A DNA stretch of 64,000 nt from Symsagittifera roscoffensis (taxonomy: Eukaryota; Xenacoelomorpha; Acoela; Convolutidae): positions 48,193,724-48,257,723 of the forward strand of contig NC_087068.1 in assembly GCF_963678635.1 (NCBI RefSeq), in the 5' to 3' direction. Of the stretch, positions 1 to 15,100 are shown piece after piece. How positions within the stretch are numbered: the stretch's first letter is position 1; the number at the start of each line of letters is the position of its first letter. Below the pieces are notes generated by a model, which made no database searches, had not been told where the DNA came from, and saw nothing but the letters and a program-made list of their open reading frames with translations. Position numbers and translations under genes: made by a program.

Positions 1-2030
1 TAGACTTGTATGACCTTGTCCTTTGAGCCTTAAGAAACTGACGACAGTTTTTTTAATTTTAAGATAAATGTGTAACAGCTTTTTAGAAAATTAATTTTGA
101 AGATAATCCAAATTGGCGAAAAACATGATTTACTTTAGTTATCAAGGTTTACAGTCAACAGGATAACTTGATTTCTATTTACTTTGAATGAGAAAAACAA
201 CCGTTTGCAGTCAATAGCGACAGGTTCAAAAAAAATGAAACCAAATTTTTTTTTTCGAATTTGTCGTATTTTTGTGTGTGGGGAGTTAAAAAAATTTGAT
301 ATAAAAAAAAATTAACTGCTTTTTTACCATAGAAAAAATATATGTTTTCCTAAATATAACCCAAAAATTTTAAAACTTAAAATGCTCTGCACTCTAATGT
401 TGTCTAAAAAGTAACCTTTTAAACCGTTTGTTCTCGACAAAATGAAAAGCTAATTAAAAACTTTTAAGATCGATCAAATCTCATTTTAAAGCGAATTTAG
501 TCGGCAAAATTTATAAATGCGAATTCCAACACTTCGTTAAAAGGAACTTTTCATTCGTGATTCAAACTTTTAAAAATACTAAAAAGACGAGAAAAAACTT
601 TGAATAATTTTGCTATTCACGCACCAACTAAAAGCGACGATGATTTCACTTTACAAGGCCACAACTAATTTTGCAGAAACAAGCGAAGAATTTTTTAAAG
701 ACAAACATTAATTTGGGTTGACAAAAAACTGCTTATCATACTCTTTTATAGAGCAAAAGTAAGTGTATGAAAATAGCAAAATCAACATATTAGCAAAAAC
801 AACATAAGCAAGTTTTCCATTCTCTGAAATTAAAATTTGAGCTTTTTGATCAGTTTTTTATCCCCAAAACTGTATGAATATAGCATGATAAGCATTTTTT
901 CCATAATCTGAAATTGTATGATAAGCATTATTTCCATTCTATGGAATTGTATTATAATCATTTTTTCCATAAATGAAATTACAAACAAAAAGTTGGCTTC
1001 AATTTTTGAGTTTCATCCGAAACACTACCCAAGGATTTTTTGTCAAAAGAAAACCCAGAGTATAACCGGAAGTTACCACGCAGATAAACTGCTTTTGGTG
1101 ATTATAGCCATGTAAATTAATTTTAATTTTTTCACATGGAATTATATAGCAAAAATGTAACTTTTTGTATATGGCTAGATAATTTTTAGTTTGAATTTTT
1201 GGTGGTTGAGAAAAAAGGCTTTTTTTCTTAGTACTTTTGAAACAAAAATGAAACAAAAAAAAATGATAATCGTGTTTTTCAAAAAAAAAACTTTCTTGTG
1301 ATTTTTGGATTTTTTGGGTAAAAAACTTATCCTGGGCTACGTCATAAACACAAAAAATCAAATGTTGCATGCAAAATTCTTTTTTCGTAAAAATTATATT
1401 TGAGCACAAAAGCAAGTTTGCAACCAAAAAAGGGATTAAAAATTTTTAGCTCAAAATTGTGTTTTTGTGTATGAAAAAAAGCATATCATATATCATACAA
1501 TTTTTGTATATGAAAACATTATGATAAGCATTTTTCCCGACCGAATATAAAATTATGTTTTCGATTGCCAAAGTGCCCTCTATCTTAGATATAATTATTT
1601 AAATCTACTTAAAGTTACCAAAACACGTTTTTTGGTGATTTTTGAAAAAAATTTCTCTATGACAAAATGATTATCTTATAATTTTCATACATGAAAATTG
1701 TATGACAAGCATTTTTTTATCGAAAATTTGAAATCTTTTTTTTGTGACCAGAAAGTTTCAAAAGAGGCAAATAGACCAAAAATGTTCATTTAAATTTTTT
1801 AAAACACTTTGAATTTTGTATGAGTTTTGTATGATAAGCATTTTTTCCGTAGATTTCATACATGAAAAAGTATGATAAGCAGTTTTTTTTTATGGTCTTC
1901 AACCCAGATACCAAAAAAAACAAAATGTTGAAGAAAAAAATCATGAAATTTGTGAAAAATGTTTTGTTTGCGTTTCTGTTTGCTTTTTAAAACCCCCTTT
2001 GAGTCCGTAAGTTTTTCAAAACCATTGGTT
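1..2030. other. AT-rich non-coding block
   Basis: Very AT-rich sequence with many A and T runs. Open frames here, such as a 142-codon minus frame at 999-1427, are rich in F, K, I and L, show no domain, and are best explained by base composition. The block carries a scattered short motif, listed separately. I see no gene, RNA or recognisable transposon in it. Confidence 0.6.
731..1882. repeat. Dispersed short motif TATGATAAGCA
   Basis: The string TATGATAAGCA, usually followed by a T run and CC, recurs near 918, 1508, 1827 and 1871. Close variants lie near 884, 950 and 1697, and an inverted copy (TGCTTATCATA) lies near 731. Spacing is irregular, so this is not a simple tandem array. It could be a decayed satellite or an AT-rich minisatellite; no function is implied. 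Confidence 0.5.
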
Positions 2031-3072
2031 CATGCATGAAAACGATTTATATTCATTCGTTCTCAAACCTTTCTCAGTTCAGTTCATAAATAGATTATAT
2101 AACAACCATAGCTAATCAGCCAAATTATGTCCAATTATGAGATCGGTTTCTCATTTTGTAGCTTTGCTCAACGGGTTATGAAGTGGCTGCGGTTCTCGAT
2201 GAGAAAAGCATAAATTATAGTTGTGTTGACTTGACGTGCCAGCTACTCTTGTCACTGTAATTGCAATTTAAAAGACACAACACGACGTGAAAACAAAAAC
2301 ACGTTATTATTTTGAAAATTTATTGTCTTATTTTTCACTTTTTGTTTCTATCTCCGTGTGAAGCTGGTACAAAGATATGGTTTCATTAAACGTCTATACA
2401 GAGGCCAATCCGCCGACAAAAACAATCATACTATTTTGAGCTTTAAACATTTTCTTAGCCGTCAACAATAGGCGTTGCTTATGAAATGTAATCTAGTAAC
2501 AAGTATGAAGAAAACTCGAAAAATGAAGACTTTTGAATTTTTTTATGACTGTTTGAACGCATTAATGACTGGTGATGTTTGCGCATAATTTAGTCTGTAG
2601 CGACGCTGTGCATCTGGCGTTAAACTGGCGGGCTAAATGACACGCGAAGTCAAATTAATGAAGCAATTTTGTTTTAATTCCAAATTGATTTATGGCAACG
2701 CTTTTCTAACTTGTTTTGCGATCACACCATGCTTGATGATATCAATATCCAAGATATAACACAAAGAGATCGCCGGTGATTCCAGAGTTATTAGTTTGCA
2801 CAGCCGGCTTATTTGCAGCATGTAATTTTTCTGGGCAATATCCGCCCTCCCCTCCCTCCTCTCCCTCCCCCGTGCCTACCTTTTACAAAAGGGGTGGAAA
2901 GTTTTCGGCAGGTTAATTAATCAATCACAGCGCAGAGCAAAAAGACATAAATCTCAAGAGTATCAGTGCAATTTAGTGAAAAAAGATGATGGAATTTTTC
3001 AAATCAAGTTTATTCTAGGAGACTGTATATAGGGTGCCATAGCAGATACCAGCATGTCTTTGGACAGATTGA

Positions 3073-3112
3073 ACGGTTTTCCAGCAAAACGGTTTTCCAG
3101 CGGTTTTCCAGC
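3073..3112 (+). repeat. Three direct copies of CGGTTTTCCAGC
   Basis: Three near-adjacent copies of a 12-13 base unit, the first two spaced by AAA and the last two abutting. Further degenerate AAAACTGCTG-like strings follow to about 3180. It is a minor local repeat. Confidence 0.6.
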
Positions 3113-6100
3113 AGTTTGAGTGGTTTTGCTTAGAAAAACTGCTGAAACCTCGCTTGAAAAACTGCTCAAAAACCGCCTGATATTAAGCAAGATTTTTAGC
3201 GTCAACATTTTTTCTAAAAAAGAAAACGCTCAAATCTTCCTTGAAATTGAGCGGAACATCTAAAATTGGAAGTATTGTCTCCAAAAGCCTTTGATACCAC
3301 TCCTACAAGCGTTTGGAGTTCTACTGACAACTGGAAATATCTGACTTCTCTGAAGTCTGGATCACGAGAAATTTGTGGTACAAAATCCTGGTGACCAAAT
3401 TACATTTTTTTCAGATTTCCGACAGGAAATTCAAAGAGCTATGAATTCCCCCGATGAGATTCATGGGTGACACAGGCTCTGATTTTATAAGATGCAGTGA
3501 ATTTGCTAATGTCTCTTCTTAGTAGAAAATTAGGTTGCTGGAGGTCTACCATATTATCTGTTGTTGTTGCTTGAGGGTAAAGCTTTAGTCTTCAAAGCCC
3601 AAAAAATAACAGCAAGCTTCTTGCATCCAAGTCTTAACCAGGGTGTCAACAGCAGTGTTCTACACAAAAAAAAATGTTTAACTTCATTTATTTGGTTTTC
3701 CTTCCCTCGATACGAAGTGTAATAATTAGTCTATAAATAAACTCAACTCGGATTGAAATCATATCGCAAAAATCATGGCCCCTCTTCCAGAGCTTTCAAA
3801 CAAACATTAACCGATACCAGTTACCTGTCTTCATAGTGGCACATGATTTATGCATCGGATTCAATTAGCCACACCAAAGTCAAAACCTGCTTCTAGATTT
3901 GTCCAACCCATTAGGGATCGAATCAGCGGACTGCCAGATCGAATCTAAACCAAACCCCCCTCCCACCTCAACCCCTAAACCACCCCCCTATTACAAGCCA
4001 ATCTATCGGTTTCGCCCATACGAACGTGCAAACTTGGGACCAGTCTCTCCTTTATCAATAAAGGGAGGGGGCAGTGTTGACAAGATCCGCCAGATGGATC
4101 AGCATTTCCAGAACCATGAATCGAGTCAGAATTGATTTTGTGGCTCTAAATGCTAAATCCAATATACAAGTCAAATTGTGAACTCTTGAAGAAATAGAAG
4201 TGAAATACTGCAGAGAATTCGGGCAACACAAATAAATTCGACTGGGGCAGAAGCAACGGCAACTGACTGAAGGATTTATAACCAAAACCATCATAACTTA
4301 ACTAGCCCAACGCCACCGCAGCCCAATGTTATATCTCCTACTAACTACCAACTAACTAACTGGTTCAACGGCAACTGGGTTAATATCGCGTAAAACAGAA
4401 CCCCAAAAGTGCGGCAGAGGGTAAATATTCCAGATAGCGAGGACTGGTTATTATCTACACGGCAGAACAGCGTTGAATTGAACTTGTTTTCTACCATATG
4501 AGCGTTTCAGAAAAATTTGGATTTATAGAGTTTGGGTTGAGCTTGCGGGGTTAAAGTCACGTGCAAGAAGTCCAACTGATTTATCCCCAAAATATTATAC
4601 AAATATAAACGGACACGACGCGGGAGGGTTTCTTCTGCTAATGCAATAACGCCGTAAGAGCCTCGCATTTGTTCACATTTAAACATACCCATTCAGCGCG
4701 AAGACGAAAAACCGTGAAGACGAAAAAAGCTATGGCCGAAAGAATCCATCACAATTTTATAAAATTTCGGAATCTATTTTAGTTCGATTGTTTTTGGTCG
4801 TTTTAATGAAAAATTTAAAATGATCATCAAACTTTTCTGACTAAATATTTGTACAAAAAATACACCATTAGGCCGTTTCGCTTCAATTTTTGAAACCTCC
4901 AAATTTTCGAAAAAAATATATCTGTTTGAAATTCTGAAGAAAAATCATCGAAAAAATTTTGAAACAATTGCCATTTTGCAATCCTAGCTCATAATTCTAG
5001 CTTCAAATCTTATACCTTTTTGGATTTTTTTGCATCCGCTTTTGTATCAAGACAGATAACCTGGCATCAAAAAGTTTTTAAAACAGACCGAGAACTGATA
5101 CAGGAGACTAATTTGAGTTTTGGTAAATTTCGTTTCCTTCAAACATCTGAAAAATATAGAATATTACTTAAAATGAGATCAAGCTTTTGAGCCTACTAGT
5201 TTTGACAATAGACGACCCATTTTAACAAAAACTATGTTCGAAAAAGCAACTTCAAAAGTGATATCGGAACCTTAAATTTTCAAAACACAAATTAATAGCA
5301 AAAAAATGATTACTTTTTGAAAATTTCTCTGAAATGACCACAAGAAGGGTAATGGTTGGAGACTGTCGAAAAAAACATTGAGTAGTTCGAAAGAAAATTC
5401 AGTTTCCAGCAAACTATCAAAATTTTTTATATTATTTACGCTTATTTAAATCAGAGGCGTACGAAGTCTTTTTCGAAAAAAGATGATGCATATTCGCTTC
5501 CTATTTAATAGGTTTTTTTTCAGTTTTTTTTAAAATATATCGTATTAGTTTTAAATACAAGTTGTTTTGTTTGCAGTCCTACTTATGAATTTTCGGTTTG
5601 TTGACAGTTCGGCTTAGTTTTTTTGTTTCCGCATGTTTCATTCGAAATGCTTAATGCAGTGTACTTCAAAAGTACGGCCGGTCTAAATTGGCTCGATTGA
5701 ATAACAACCCACGGCTGGCCAGCGAGATTAACCCGTGGGCTTGGGGAGAAACAACGGCGTGGACAAAATCCTAGCGGGTTGTTTACTGTTAAATTTAAAA
5801 GGGGCGGTGCTTTGGCAGTACGGTTCACAGGTAGCAAAACCTCAAATATAGTCCAAGTGCAGTCAGGCCGAAGTGATTAGTGAATCTGTAAACAATTTGC
5901 GGGGAGAGAATTTTGTTTGGAGGTAAATTATGAGCTAAACAGGCATTTACTAAACATGGGTTAGGGCAAGTTGTGGATTTATTTCCTTGTTTATCAAGGG
6001 AATAAGCGCACCAAATTAGCTTTCTCAGTCTTCTGTTCCATACAAGTTCCAAAGCCTAGTTCAAACACTCACTTAGACCAGCAATCTGGTTTTAATCCGG

Positions 6101-9100
6101 ATACTTATTAGAAGTAAGCGGACATTGCCCGGCCTCAAAGATCCAAAACACAACATAACTATTATCCCCCACAATCGCTGAGACCTCCCGCCAATTTAAC
6201 CCAAACGAACAAACCCAAATATATCTTATCAAAAGGAGGGGCAGGTTACGAAATTATGCGACTCAAATCTAGCGCTGCCCACGCTTCGCAATCGGAACAG
6301 ACTATTCTCTTCGCTTTGTTTTAGGAATTGACTGGGATTCCATTCACGCAGGGATTGCAATGCAAAGTTAACCCAAAATTTCGTCAATAAACCGGTCAAA
6401 TAATAGATTTAATCTTTGACCGATTTGAAACTTAAACTGACTCATTTAACAATCTTCAATTAAAAAGTATAAACATACAGTTCAAAACCAAAACTTATAA
6501 TGTTAGCAACTAATAGAACCGGTGGCAATTTTTGAGCCCGAAGTTAATAAAATCTGATGCATATGTCTCATTATCTGACGTGAATCAAACTTTGAGGGTG
6601 CGGGGACAAAGGAACTCGATGTCAGTTGTAACAAAAAAACTTCTTTGTATTTGAAAAAGAAATGCAGACCGGACGTATGTATAAAGTGCAACTGGCATCA
6701 TAAATCATAATGGCAGCAGGAGCGTACCTAGAACTTAAGGCGGATTTTGAGGAAAAAAAACTAAAAATTTTGTCAACGCTTTTGCAAGATTAACCAATTT
6801 GGCTAATTTTATTTGCGCTCTCTTCTAAAGAACAATGACCTCATTTTTCTAAGTTTTGTGCCTCAGAAAAAAATTTCAGGGCAAGGATTGATCGGCGAAT
6901 GAAAAAAGCAGCGAGCGCCAAGGGTGGGAGGGGTTATGCGAAGATCAATTTTTCATCTGAAGCTTGAAGTGTTATAACTAAACAAGGATTATATTCCAAA
7001 CTTTTTGGCATCACTTGCGCATGAATTTCAGTGAATTCAAACTCGAAATTTTCAAAATTTCTTTTTACAAAGTATTTGCATAGTGTTCTACATTAATTAC
7101 TTGTCATAATCGATTAGCAGGCCTTCTATACTCGCTTTTGTAATGGAAGCTTGAATGGGCTGGTCTAATTGTATAGTTAATTATGCTCGTGCACAGAGCA
7201 GTGACCCAATTATTGAAAAGTGATACGCTACCTGGTGTCCAAATTAGCTCTAATTTGAGTAAGATCCCCATTTCGATCCCAAATCCATTTCCCCCTGCCC
7301 TCATTTTCATTTTACGCTCTAATTACCCTACAATTACACGTTGAAAAAATTCGTTCTGCCTAATTGCAGTTCTATTAATATATTAAAAATAAAGAAAAAA
7401 GGCAGGCATCTATACATAAAAGCAACTAGATGTAACTAGATGTAATATTATCCTATTACAGTAGAGGCATTGATTGGGCTTTTAAATTCTTGGGAGGGAA
7501 AAAGAAAGTGGGTAAAAAGTGGGACCATGTGATATTATTGGAGGGGGACGTCGTTGCAAAGTGAGCCCATTAAAATTTAATTACGACCCGGGGCGGGCAA
7601 CCACGCGTCATCGCTTCTCATCTTCAATCCCAGAATCAAATCAGCTCGCTCGGCAGAAGCATCAACTAAGCCTAAAAACAGATGAATTTCAAATGAACAT
7701 TATTTCCTAGATATGATTCTGATACAAAACAAAAACAAACGCTCAATTAAAAAAATTGTAATTTTTTGTCAAATTTTTTTTGATATATTTTGAAAATTTT
7801 ACTTTTCGACTAGAATTGAATCGGCAGTCTAAGATGAGAGGTCGTTTCACAACGGGAAGTGACTATTGCTCGAACTGTTTCCCAGCATACGTGATTTGTA
7901 AGACATCCTTTCCGCGTTTAACTGAGTCCTCCTTTTTACACGCAACAACTGAACTCATTTTTTGTCTTATCTGCGCTAAAATAGCACAAAATTATCTATT
8001 TTCCTGTCTGCTGAGATGAAAATTTCCTCTTTTCCCCCGTTTAAACCAAACACCGGTTATCAATTATCGCACGGCAACCACAGCGGGCGTACTGTTTAGT
8101 ACATCTAACGATAAGAAAAGTAGGGAAAAATAATTGAAATCTGTCATCGCGGGGGAAATGAAATCGAACATAGCGAGATTTGCTCTTAATTAAAACGTGT
8201 TCATTTCCGCCGAAATCGATGCAATGTCGAAAATAGTATTTTTCACTTTGAAAGACTAACGACTAAAAATCAATTTCCAGTTATCAGTTTTCTACTTGAT
8301 TCGGTCTTGAGGTTTGAATTGACAATGGATAATATGTGGTGACTTATTAATAATACATCAATGAAATTTTCAAAAATTTGCTTGCGGTGCAAAAAACATG
8401 GCCACTACAGGGTCTTCTTAAGGATAATGATTTGGGAGAGCTCGGAAAATCAGTTTGGTCGACCGAAAAAAAAGATCGACAAAATTTTCGTAAATTAAAA
8501 AAAAATCGACAAAACTTTCAAAATTTTTTCGAAAATCCGCCCCCCTCAAGAAAATCTTAGATCATCCCTTGCGTATTATATAGCATACGTATCATTAGGT
8601 ATAACTTTTTAGTGTACCATTAAGTATAATTTTTGGTAATTATACTTGATGAGACAGAAGTGTCCTTAAATTACTGATAAGCAAAAAATCAACAGGATCT
8701 TATGGAAAAAATTTAAATTGGGATTGATGAATTTACACCAAGTTTTAAACTTTATAATTTTGGGTAATAATTCGTCTGGCCGAAATTTTTTTTTAATCGG
8801 TTTAAAGAATCGCGTTCTTTTCAAATTGATCGCTTCATATTAAAAACAAAGAGATTGTTACAGTATCAAGTCAATTTTCTCCCATGTAAACCTGGTTGGA
8901 GGGAAATCTTTTCCCAAACTCTGATTGTCGGTCAAAAACTCAAAAAGCACAAAATTTCTGCGTAATAGTAAGTTTGAAAAAATTGTACGTTATGAGACGT
9001 ATACATAATGGACAGTCACAATAACTTGCATTGGGCAAAAGAACCAAAAACACGTTTATATTCCACCAATATTCATCCAAATGGGTTCAAATGGTACTGA

Positions 9101-12100
9101 AAAAAAACAAGGATAGCCGGTTTGCTGAGCAAGCATCACAGAATGTTCCGACCGTACTCAGAAAAAAAACGAAAAAAGTTTTTCGTACTTTTCTTCAAAT
9201 CAGTGTCGTTTTTAGTGGGTGGTGTGACTCCAGAATCATACAATTGCGAAGACAAATAGTGAATGATGCAGGATCGGCAACCATTGTCTTCAAAACATGA
9301 ATAAAATTAAACTTCGACCGAATCACGATTGAAAGGGCTTCAATGTGATATATCACTCGACACATTCAGTTGATTATTTGAGGTACCTGATTTTGCGTGG
9401 AAAACAAAAAAAGTTTTTTTTTTTAAAAACTAGAACACCGATTACAAAGTTCCTCCATTAATTCATTGGTCGAAATAAAAAAAGAAAAAAGCTTTTTACA
9501 TGTCCTTTGATTGTTTTAAGCTAGTGAGTTAGTGAGAGGTATATGAATTGGTTGATAAGCTAGAGAAATAGCTCAATAACAGCTAAAATAATCCAAAAAT
9601 TGAGGCGCAATTGGATTGGAAATGAAGTCTAAAACGTATCCAATCTAAAAATTAGAGGTAAAACAAAACAAATCGACAACGAAAATCGAAATCAAACAAA
9701 ACCCAAAAACTCTAGTCACAACACTGTAAGGTAGTCGAACAACAACTTACGTTTATTGTCAAAACTATTTTTTTGGGAGTTATGAGTTTTCAAGTGTTGA
9801 AAGTGAAATAAAATTGTCCATACATAGTTTTAGAAATGTCACTAGACATAACCTACCTGTTGAATAAATTGTGTTTTTTCTTATATCAGGCCAAAGAAAT
9901 GAGGTTCCACGCAAAATAAACTACTTCAAAGAAAGCTCGTAAGGGAGTAACGAAGGGTATGCTATTGAAGCCCATTCAGCCGTGATTTGGGTTGTAAATA
10001 AGCTCGAAAAAGTTTTCAAGAAACAGTGACAATTTTTTGAGTTTTTTTTGTAATTCAAATTACGTCTCAAAGGGCTCGAATTTCATGCACTACTTGACTG
10101 CCTACGAGATTTGTTTAAGATGGTTGATTAAGTAGCGTGGACCTTCATTCCGCCGGTCAATGATGAATAAAAACGCAACTAAATCAACGGGTCAGAGTAT
10201 GTTCGAGAAGAAGTCGGAAAAAAATTCGAAACTATAAGAAATTGTTAAGCTCACCCCTTCCCCCCCCCTCAAAACGCACACAAAAAATTTCTCGCTTATC
10301 AAAAGATGTAATATGGGGTCACTAAACCGATGTAAATTATGCCGAAAACTTCCAAGCTGAGAAAAAAGAAAAGGAAAAACAAACAATCAAAATTTTAACA
10401 AACCGAGTTGGTAAAACTACTCCCAATATTAAAAAAATCGAATATCCATATTTTTGAAATGCTAACGTGCTCAAAATATTTCTGGTTGCAACAGAAGGGC
10501 CTAGTGGATGAATGAGTCCAGAATCCAGAAGCTTCCTGTGCCTAAAGCTATCTACGGGAAAAGAGTCTAGTACCCGATTACAATACTCTTGCTATCGCAA
10601 GGGTAATGATATCTCAGAAAAAATTTTCCGATGTTCTTTGAAGTAACTGTGCATTCTTTTGCAAACAAATTCAAACCCCATCCTGCACCCAACACTTCGT
10701 TTCAACTAAATTTAGTGGGAAAAAAAACAGGCATGAACAAAATTTATGTCGCACTCTGCCAAGTAAAATTGGTATACCGACTGAGCATAGTTTTTAGAGA
10801 CTGCATTAAATCTTAGCTAAGAGCTAAGCCTGTTTTCGTCTAGCACAGCTGAAGTTCACTGTTCTGTGAGCAAACTAGCGTTAACAGGGGAGGTTTAAAA
10901 AGTTATTAGTTATAACTAAGAGTGCAATCGAGATGTGGTTTGATTGTTTGAGTGAACAACATGTGCGAACAGGCATGCTAATAAAACTGCGGTGTAAGAG
11001 CTCTTCAATTTGCACTAGAACACATTTTTGTCTACTTGAGCTAATTAATGCATTCCACACATGAAAACAACATAAGCGGCCAACAACATCTGAAAGAAAA
11101 GTTCAGCCCTTTTCATAATGATTGACGCAATTTTTGCAAGGCTTGTGTTTACTTGTTCATCAGAACTCTGAGACGAATTCCTAAAATAAAAAATTTTCTT
11201 CATACCGCAAAAAAAACCTTGTTTGTCTGTAATGTTTGGCGTTTAAATGTGCTTTGAAAGCCAAGAATATGCGTAGTGTAAGCGTGTAACTCATGGATAT
11301 AATAAGAACAAGCATACTTCGCTAAAATTTTACTTTGATCTAGAACATTGAAGGCTGCTATGCTGATGATATTTCGTATCATTGAAAATTCATAAATTGA
11401 TTTCAACCAATAACTCATTATAAATTTTTGTTTAATTCACAGCTTCTAGAATAAATTATTATGCTTACAGCGGTCTGAGAAATGCAATTCTGAATGAATT
11501 AGAAACAATATCTGCTTATCATCCAATAGATCCGATTTACAGGGAGTGGTTTAAAAGGAAAACTTGAACAGAATATTTGATTTTATGGAACTAAGCAATG
11601 CGTAAATTCTATTTCACAATTTGAACTGAGCAATGATGTCATATCTTTTAAACATCATTTTTTTATTTCTGAAAGGAAATTTATTAATTATAGAAGATCA
11701 AAATCAAATGTACTTTTCATAAAGGAAGGCGGAGATGAACTCGACCGAAAAATGAATCAGTTTTAAAAAGTTTTTCAACAAAAAATGTAATCAAAACATT
11801 CAATAAAAACCAACTCCTCCCAAAAACATGCCACACTTCGATCTACTCAATCAAATCCTTAAAAATCGACATCCTGGTATTAAAATAAAACTGAACATTA
11901 AAACGTGATCTGGGAATATCCACAAATCAGTCTTGATTTGCATAAGCAATTTAAGCAGCATGCTAAACCTACTGCTGAAAAAGTCATTCTTTGGGGACAA
12001 CTTCTTGTCGACCAGAATATTACAAGTAGCTTAAACAAGAAAAGGGTATTGCATTGACATTATAGTCCCTGAGCGCACTTACCATAATACGCTGAAAACT

Positions 12101-15100
12101 AATCTAGGAGATTGGTTTCTAAAAACGCGCAGATACCATTTTTAACAGACTTACCATAATACTTTTCTAACCATTTTCAGTAATTTATACAGACTACCAA
12201 TGTTGAAGCGATCACTTTTCAGTTCAAATGAGGGGAAAAACTACCATACCTTCTTAGTCGCTAGTATCAAATTGCTTTCAGAGCGTATAAGTATTACCGC
12301 CTCTAATCAGGCCACATAAAAGCAATATGACTCGTTTTAGAATGGAAGCCAAAAAAGATAGAAGCAGGAAAGGCGGTGGCGTGTGCGTATACAGCAGTGC
12401 GTTTAAAAGTGGGGGGTTGAAAAGTATTTTGCTTGTGCCGATTCAAATCATTTGATATGCGGTCGTAAATTCACCGCCTACCCACCTGCCAATGTATTAC
12501 TGCATCAGGGCTCACCTCTCCCCTTATTGTTCAACTCCAAACCACCTCATCACCAAATCGAAACCTCAAGTAACCGAAATTGGATATTGTTAACGATTTC
12601 CCCCTCTATGGTTTCTAGTTAACAATTTCCACCCCTGCAAAGAACTAATTCAATGACTAGCATAGCCGAGTTTTCTAGTTTTCTACCTTGTACCGAAATG
12701 CCCTTTTGCAATAGGGAGAAATAGTTTGCAAGATCTAATTTCGGTATGATCTAATTGTCTCCTTATCAGCATGAAAAAGTTACTTAAAAACTAAATATAC
12801 GAGAAACGGTGCGATTTTGTGCTTTTGATTTTTTTAAAAACTCTTAATTCAGATCATACATCAAAGAAATCATTCATAACAAATAAACAAACATTTTTAA
12901 ATTCTTCGATTAAGAAGAAAAAACTACGAAAATTGGAACTGGGGGATTAAGTTTAACTTGATTGCTTGATTTCATTTGTAGCGGGGGCTTTTCTTGATTT
13001 TCCCTTTCAATCCGCCCAAAAGCTTTCACTTCATTTAGACTTCAATCTACTGCTCCCAGAGCGCCCCCGGCTAAGCAAACCAACCATAAATTGGATTAAA
13101 TTTCTCAGCAGACCCGCAGACTCAATGGTCGCTTTCTCTTTCTTACCAACAGCCAATTTTCATCAGTTGTTAAAGTGCATTCAGAAGATAGGGAATAAAA
13201 GTCAATAGTAAACAAGCTGAGCGAAGTTAACTTGATTTGTACCTCGAAACATTCAACTGATCTTAAAAAACATGTATGAGGCAAAAAGACCAAAGACCAC
13301 CACAATTTCAAATGCGTGGTTTTGTGAGGAAGAACTGAAAGTAGCGAAATACATCGTTGAATAGTTCGATATCAATTAGGATTCAAGAATTTTCATTTTC
13401 AAAACTCAGTTTTGTAAAACTTAAAAAAAATGTGAAAATGAAAACCCATAAATGTTACTGTTATAAAATAAAGTTATTAAAAGGGTGTTTGGTTAATTGC
13501 ATGTTATTTTGCAACTATGAGGCAGTAAGGGAAAACTGCGTTAAAATTGCAGTGAAAATTAGATTGAAAAGATAAGTCGCACACCCATTCCTCGGCGTAA
13601 ATTTTTGAAAAACGCCTTAAGTTTCGACACCGAAAATTTTTTTTGACACCGAGTCAATTTTTTTGATTGTTTGAAGTTCGAATCATAACTGACAGGCCTT
13701 AATATGATGCCACATGAAAGTTTTTTGATCCATTTCTATGGTTTCTTCCCACCACTAATGGATAGCTCGACGCAACTATGCTTCCATCCAATAAAAATGA
13801 AGAAGAACTTTGAATTAAATTGAGTTTTTTCACACACAAAAATGGCAAATAGAATATTTAAAAAATTTTTCTAAAAACGCAGTAGTTGGTATATTTACTT
13901 AAGAAAACGGATTCAAATTATTTTAAGAATCCTCTGAGTTTCAATCTCTTGTCACTCAACTTAAACTGGCCAAGGAAGTTAAATATGTCTGTCAGCAGAT
14001 ACGAACTTAAAATCTGCTGAAAGAGCGGTTTTATTTTTTCCATTTTTATGGATTTCCAGTTTGTGCATTTTTTCCTGAAAAAAATATGTTTAAATATTAT
14101 ATTAGCATTTCAACTATTCCATTCAATGTTTTGTTTGTATATACACAACTTGTGTAAACTCCTGTTCTTAGCGTCACGCATAAAAAGTTGGTGCGGAACG
14201 CCTTGGCTGGGAACAATTCTGGTTTTTGTTTGTGAGGGGGAAACAATAGCTAAACGCCTGCACAACTGGTTGGATTGATATGCGCTGTTGCGGATGGCTT
14301 GAAGCTGAAAGAGTCCAAAACACCGATCGTTTAAAGATCCGAAAACAGTTTTACCATTTTTAAAAAGTTACATTTTCCTTATGAAACTTTTCTTGATTCC
14401 TCAGGTATTTAAGTCACAGCTAAGTTGGATTGTTTTTAGCAGCCTTGATAAAATTTCAAAGCGCATCGAAGGTTTGTTGGTTTGGTTCGACGTCGACATT
14501 TTGGGGCTTTTACAATTTTGGACGGCTTGGCTTAAATGAGAAAGAGAATGAGCGGCCTGGTGCCGTTCCCTCTCTGGCTGGGAGGCCGCGCCCCTTCCCG
14601 CAATACAATCAAACTTCAAAGATCCTTCTGCCGCCCCCTTGCCTCTAAATACTTCATGAATTGCTCGCTTACAAAAGGGGGTGGGCTCTCACGGACACGC
14701 GGAGACACTTTTACACTGGTCTTTTTTAGCCGAATCTAACAAAAGGCCACTCACACAATACAATAACACAAGAAAAAACTTTTAAATAACAGACACAAAA
14801 AACTTTCAAAACTCAAACAAAATAATGAAAAACATACTTTTTTTCACGTTTGTGACGTAATAAATTTAAGATTAAGAAAAAAATTGTTAACCTTGAAGCT
14901 TAGTTAAGTTAGGACAACTGGGTTTGAAAACACTAGCTCATAAATCAAAATGGCGAATGAATAACATAACACATGATCCTCGAGCACTCTCTTTCTCTCT
15001 TAAGTTCCTCCCACCGCAATTTTAGCAAATTCTCATTTCGAATTCAGACCACCGCTCTCCACTATTATAAAGAAAAATTGCTCGAGGAAAAAGAGAAAAG

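Noticed and set aside
999-1427. 142-codon minus open frame in the AT-rich block
   Set aside because: Composition is dominated by F, K, I and H from A/T runs, there is no domain, and it overlaps the dispersed motif region. It is likely chance.
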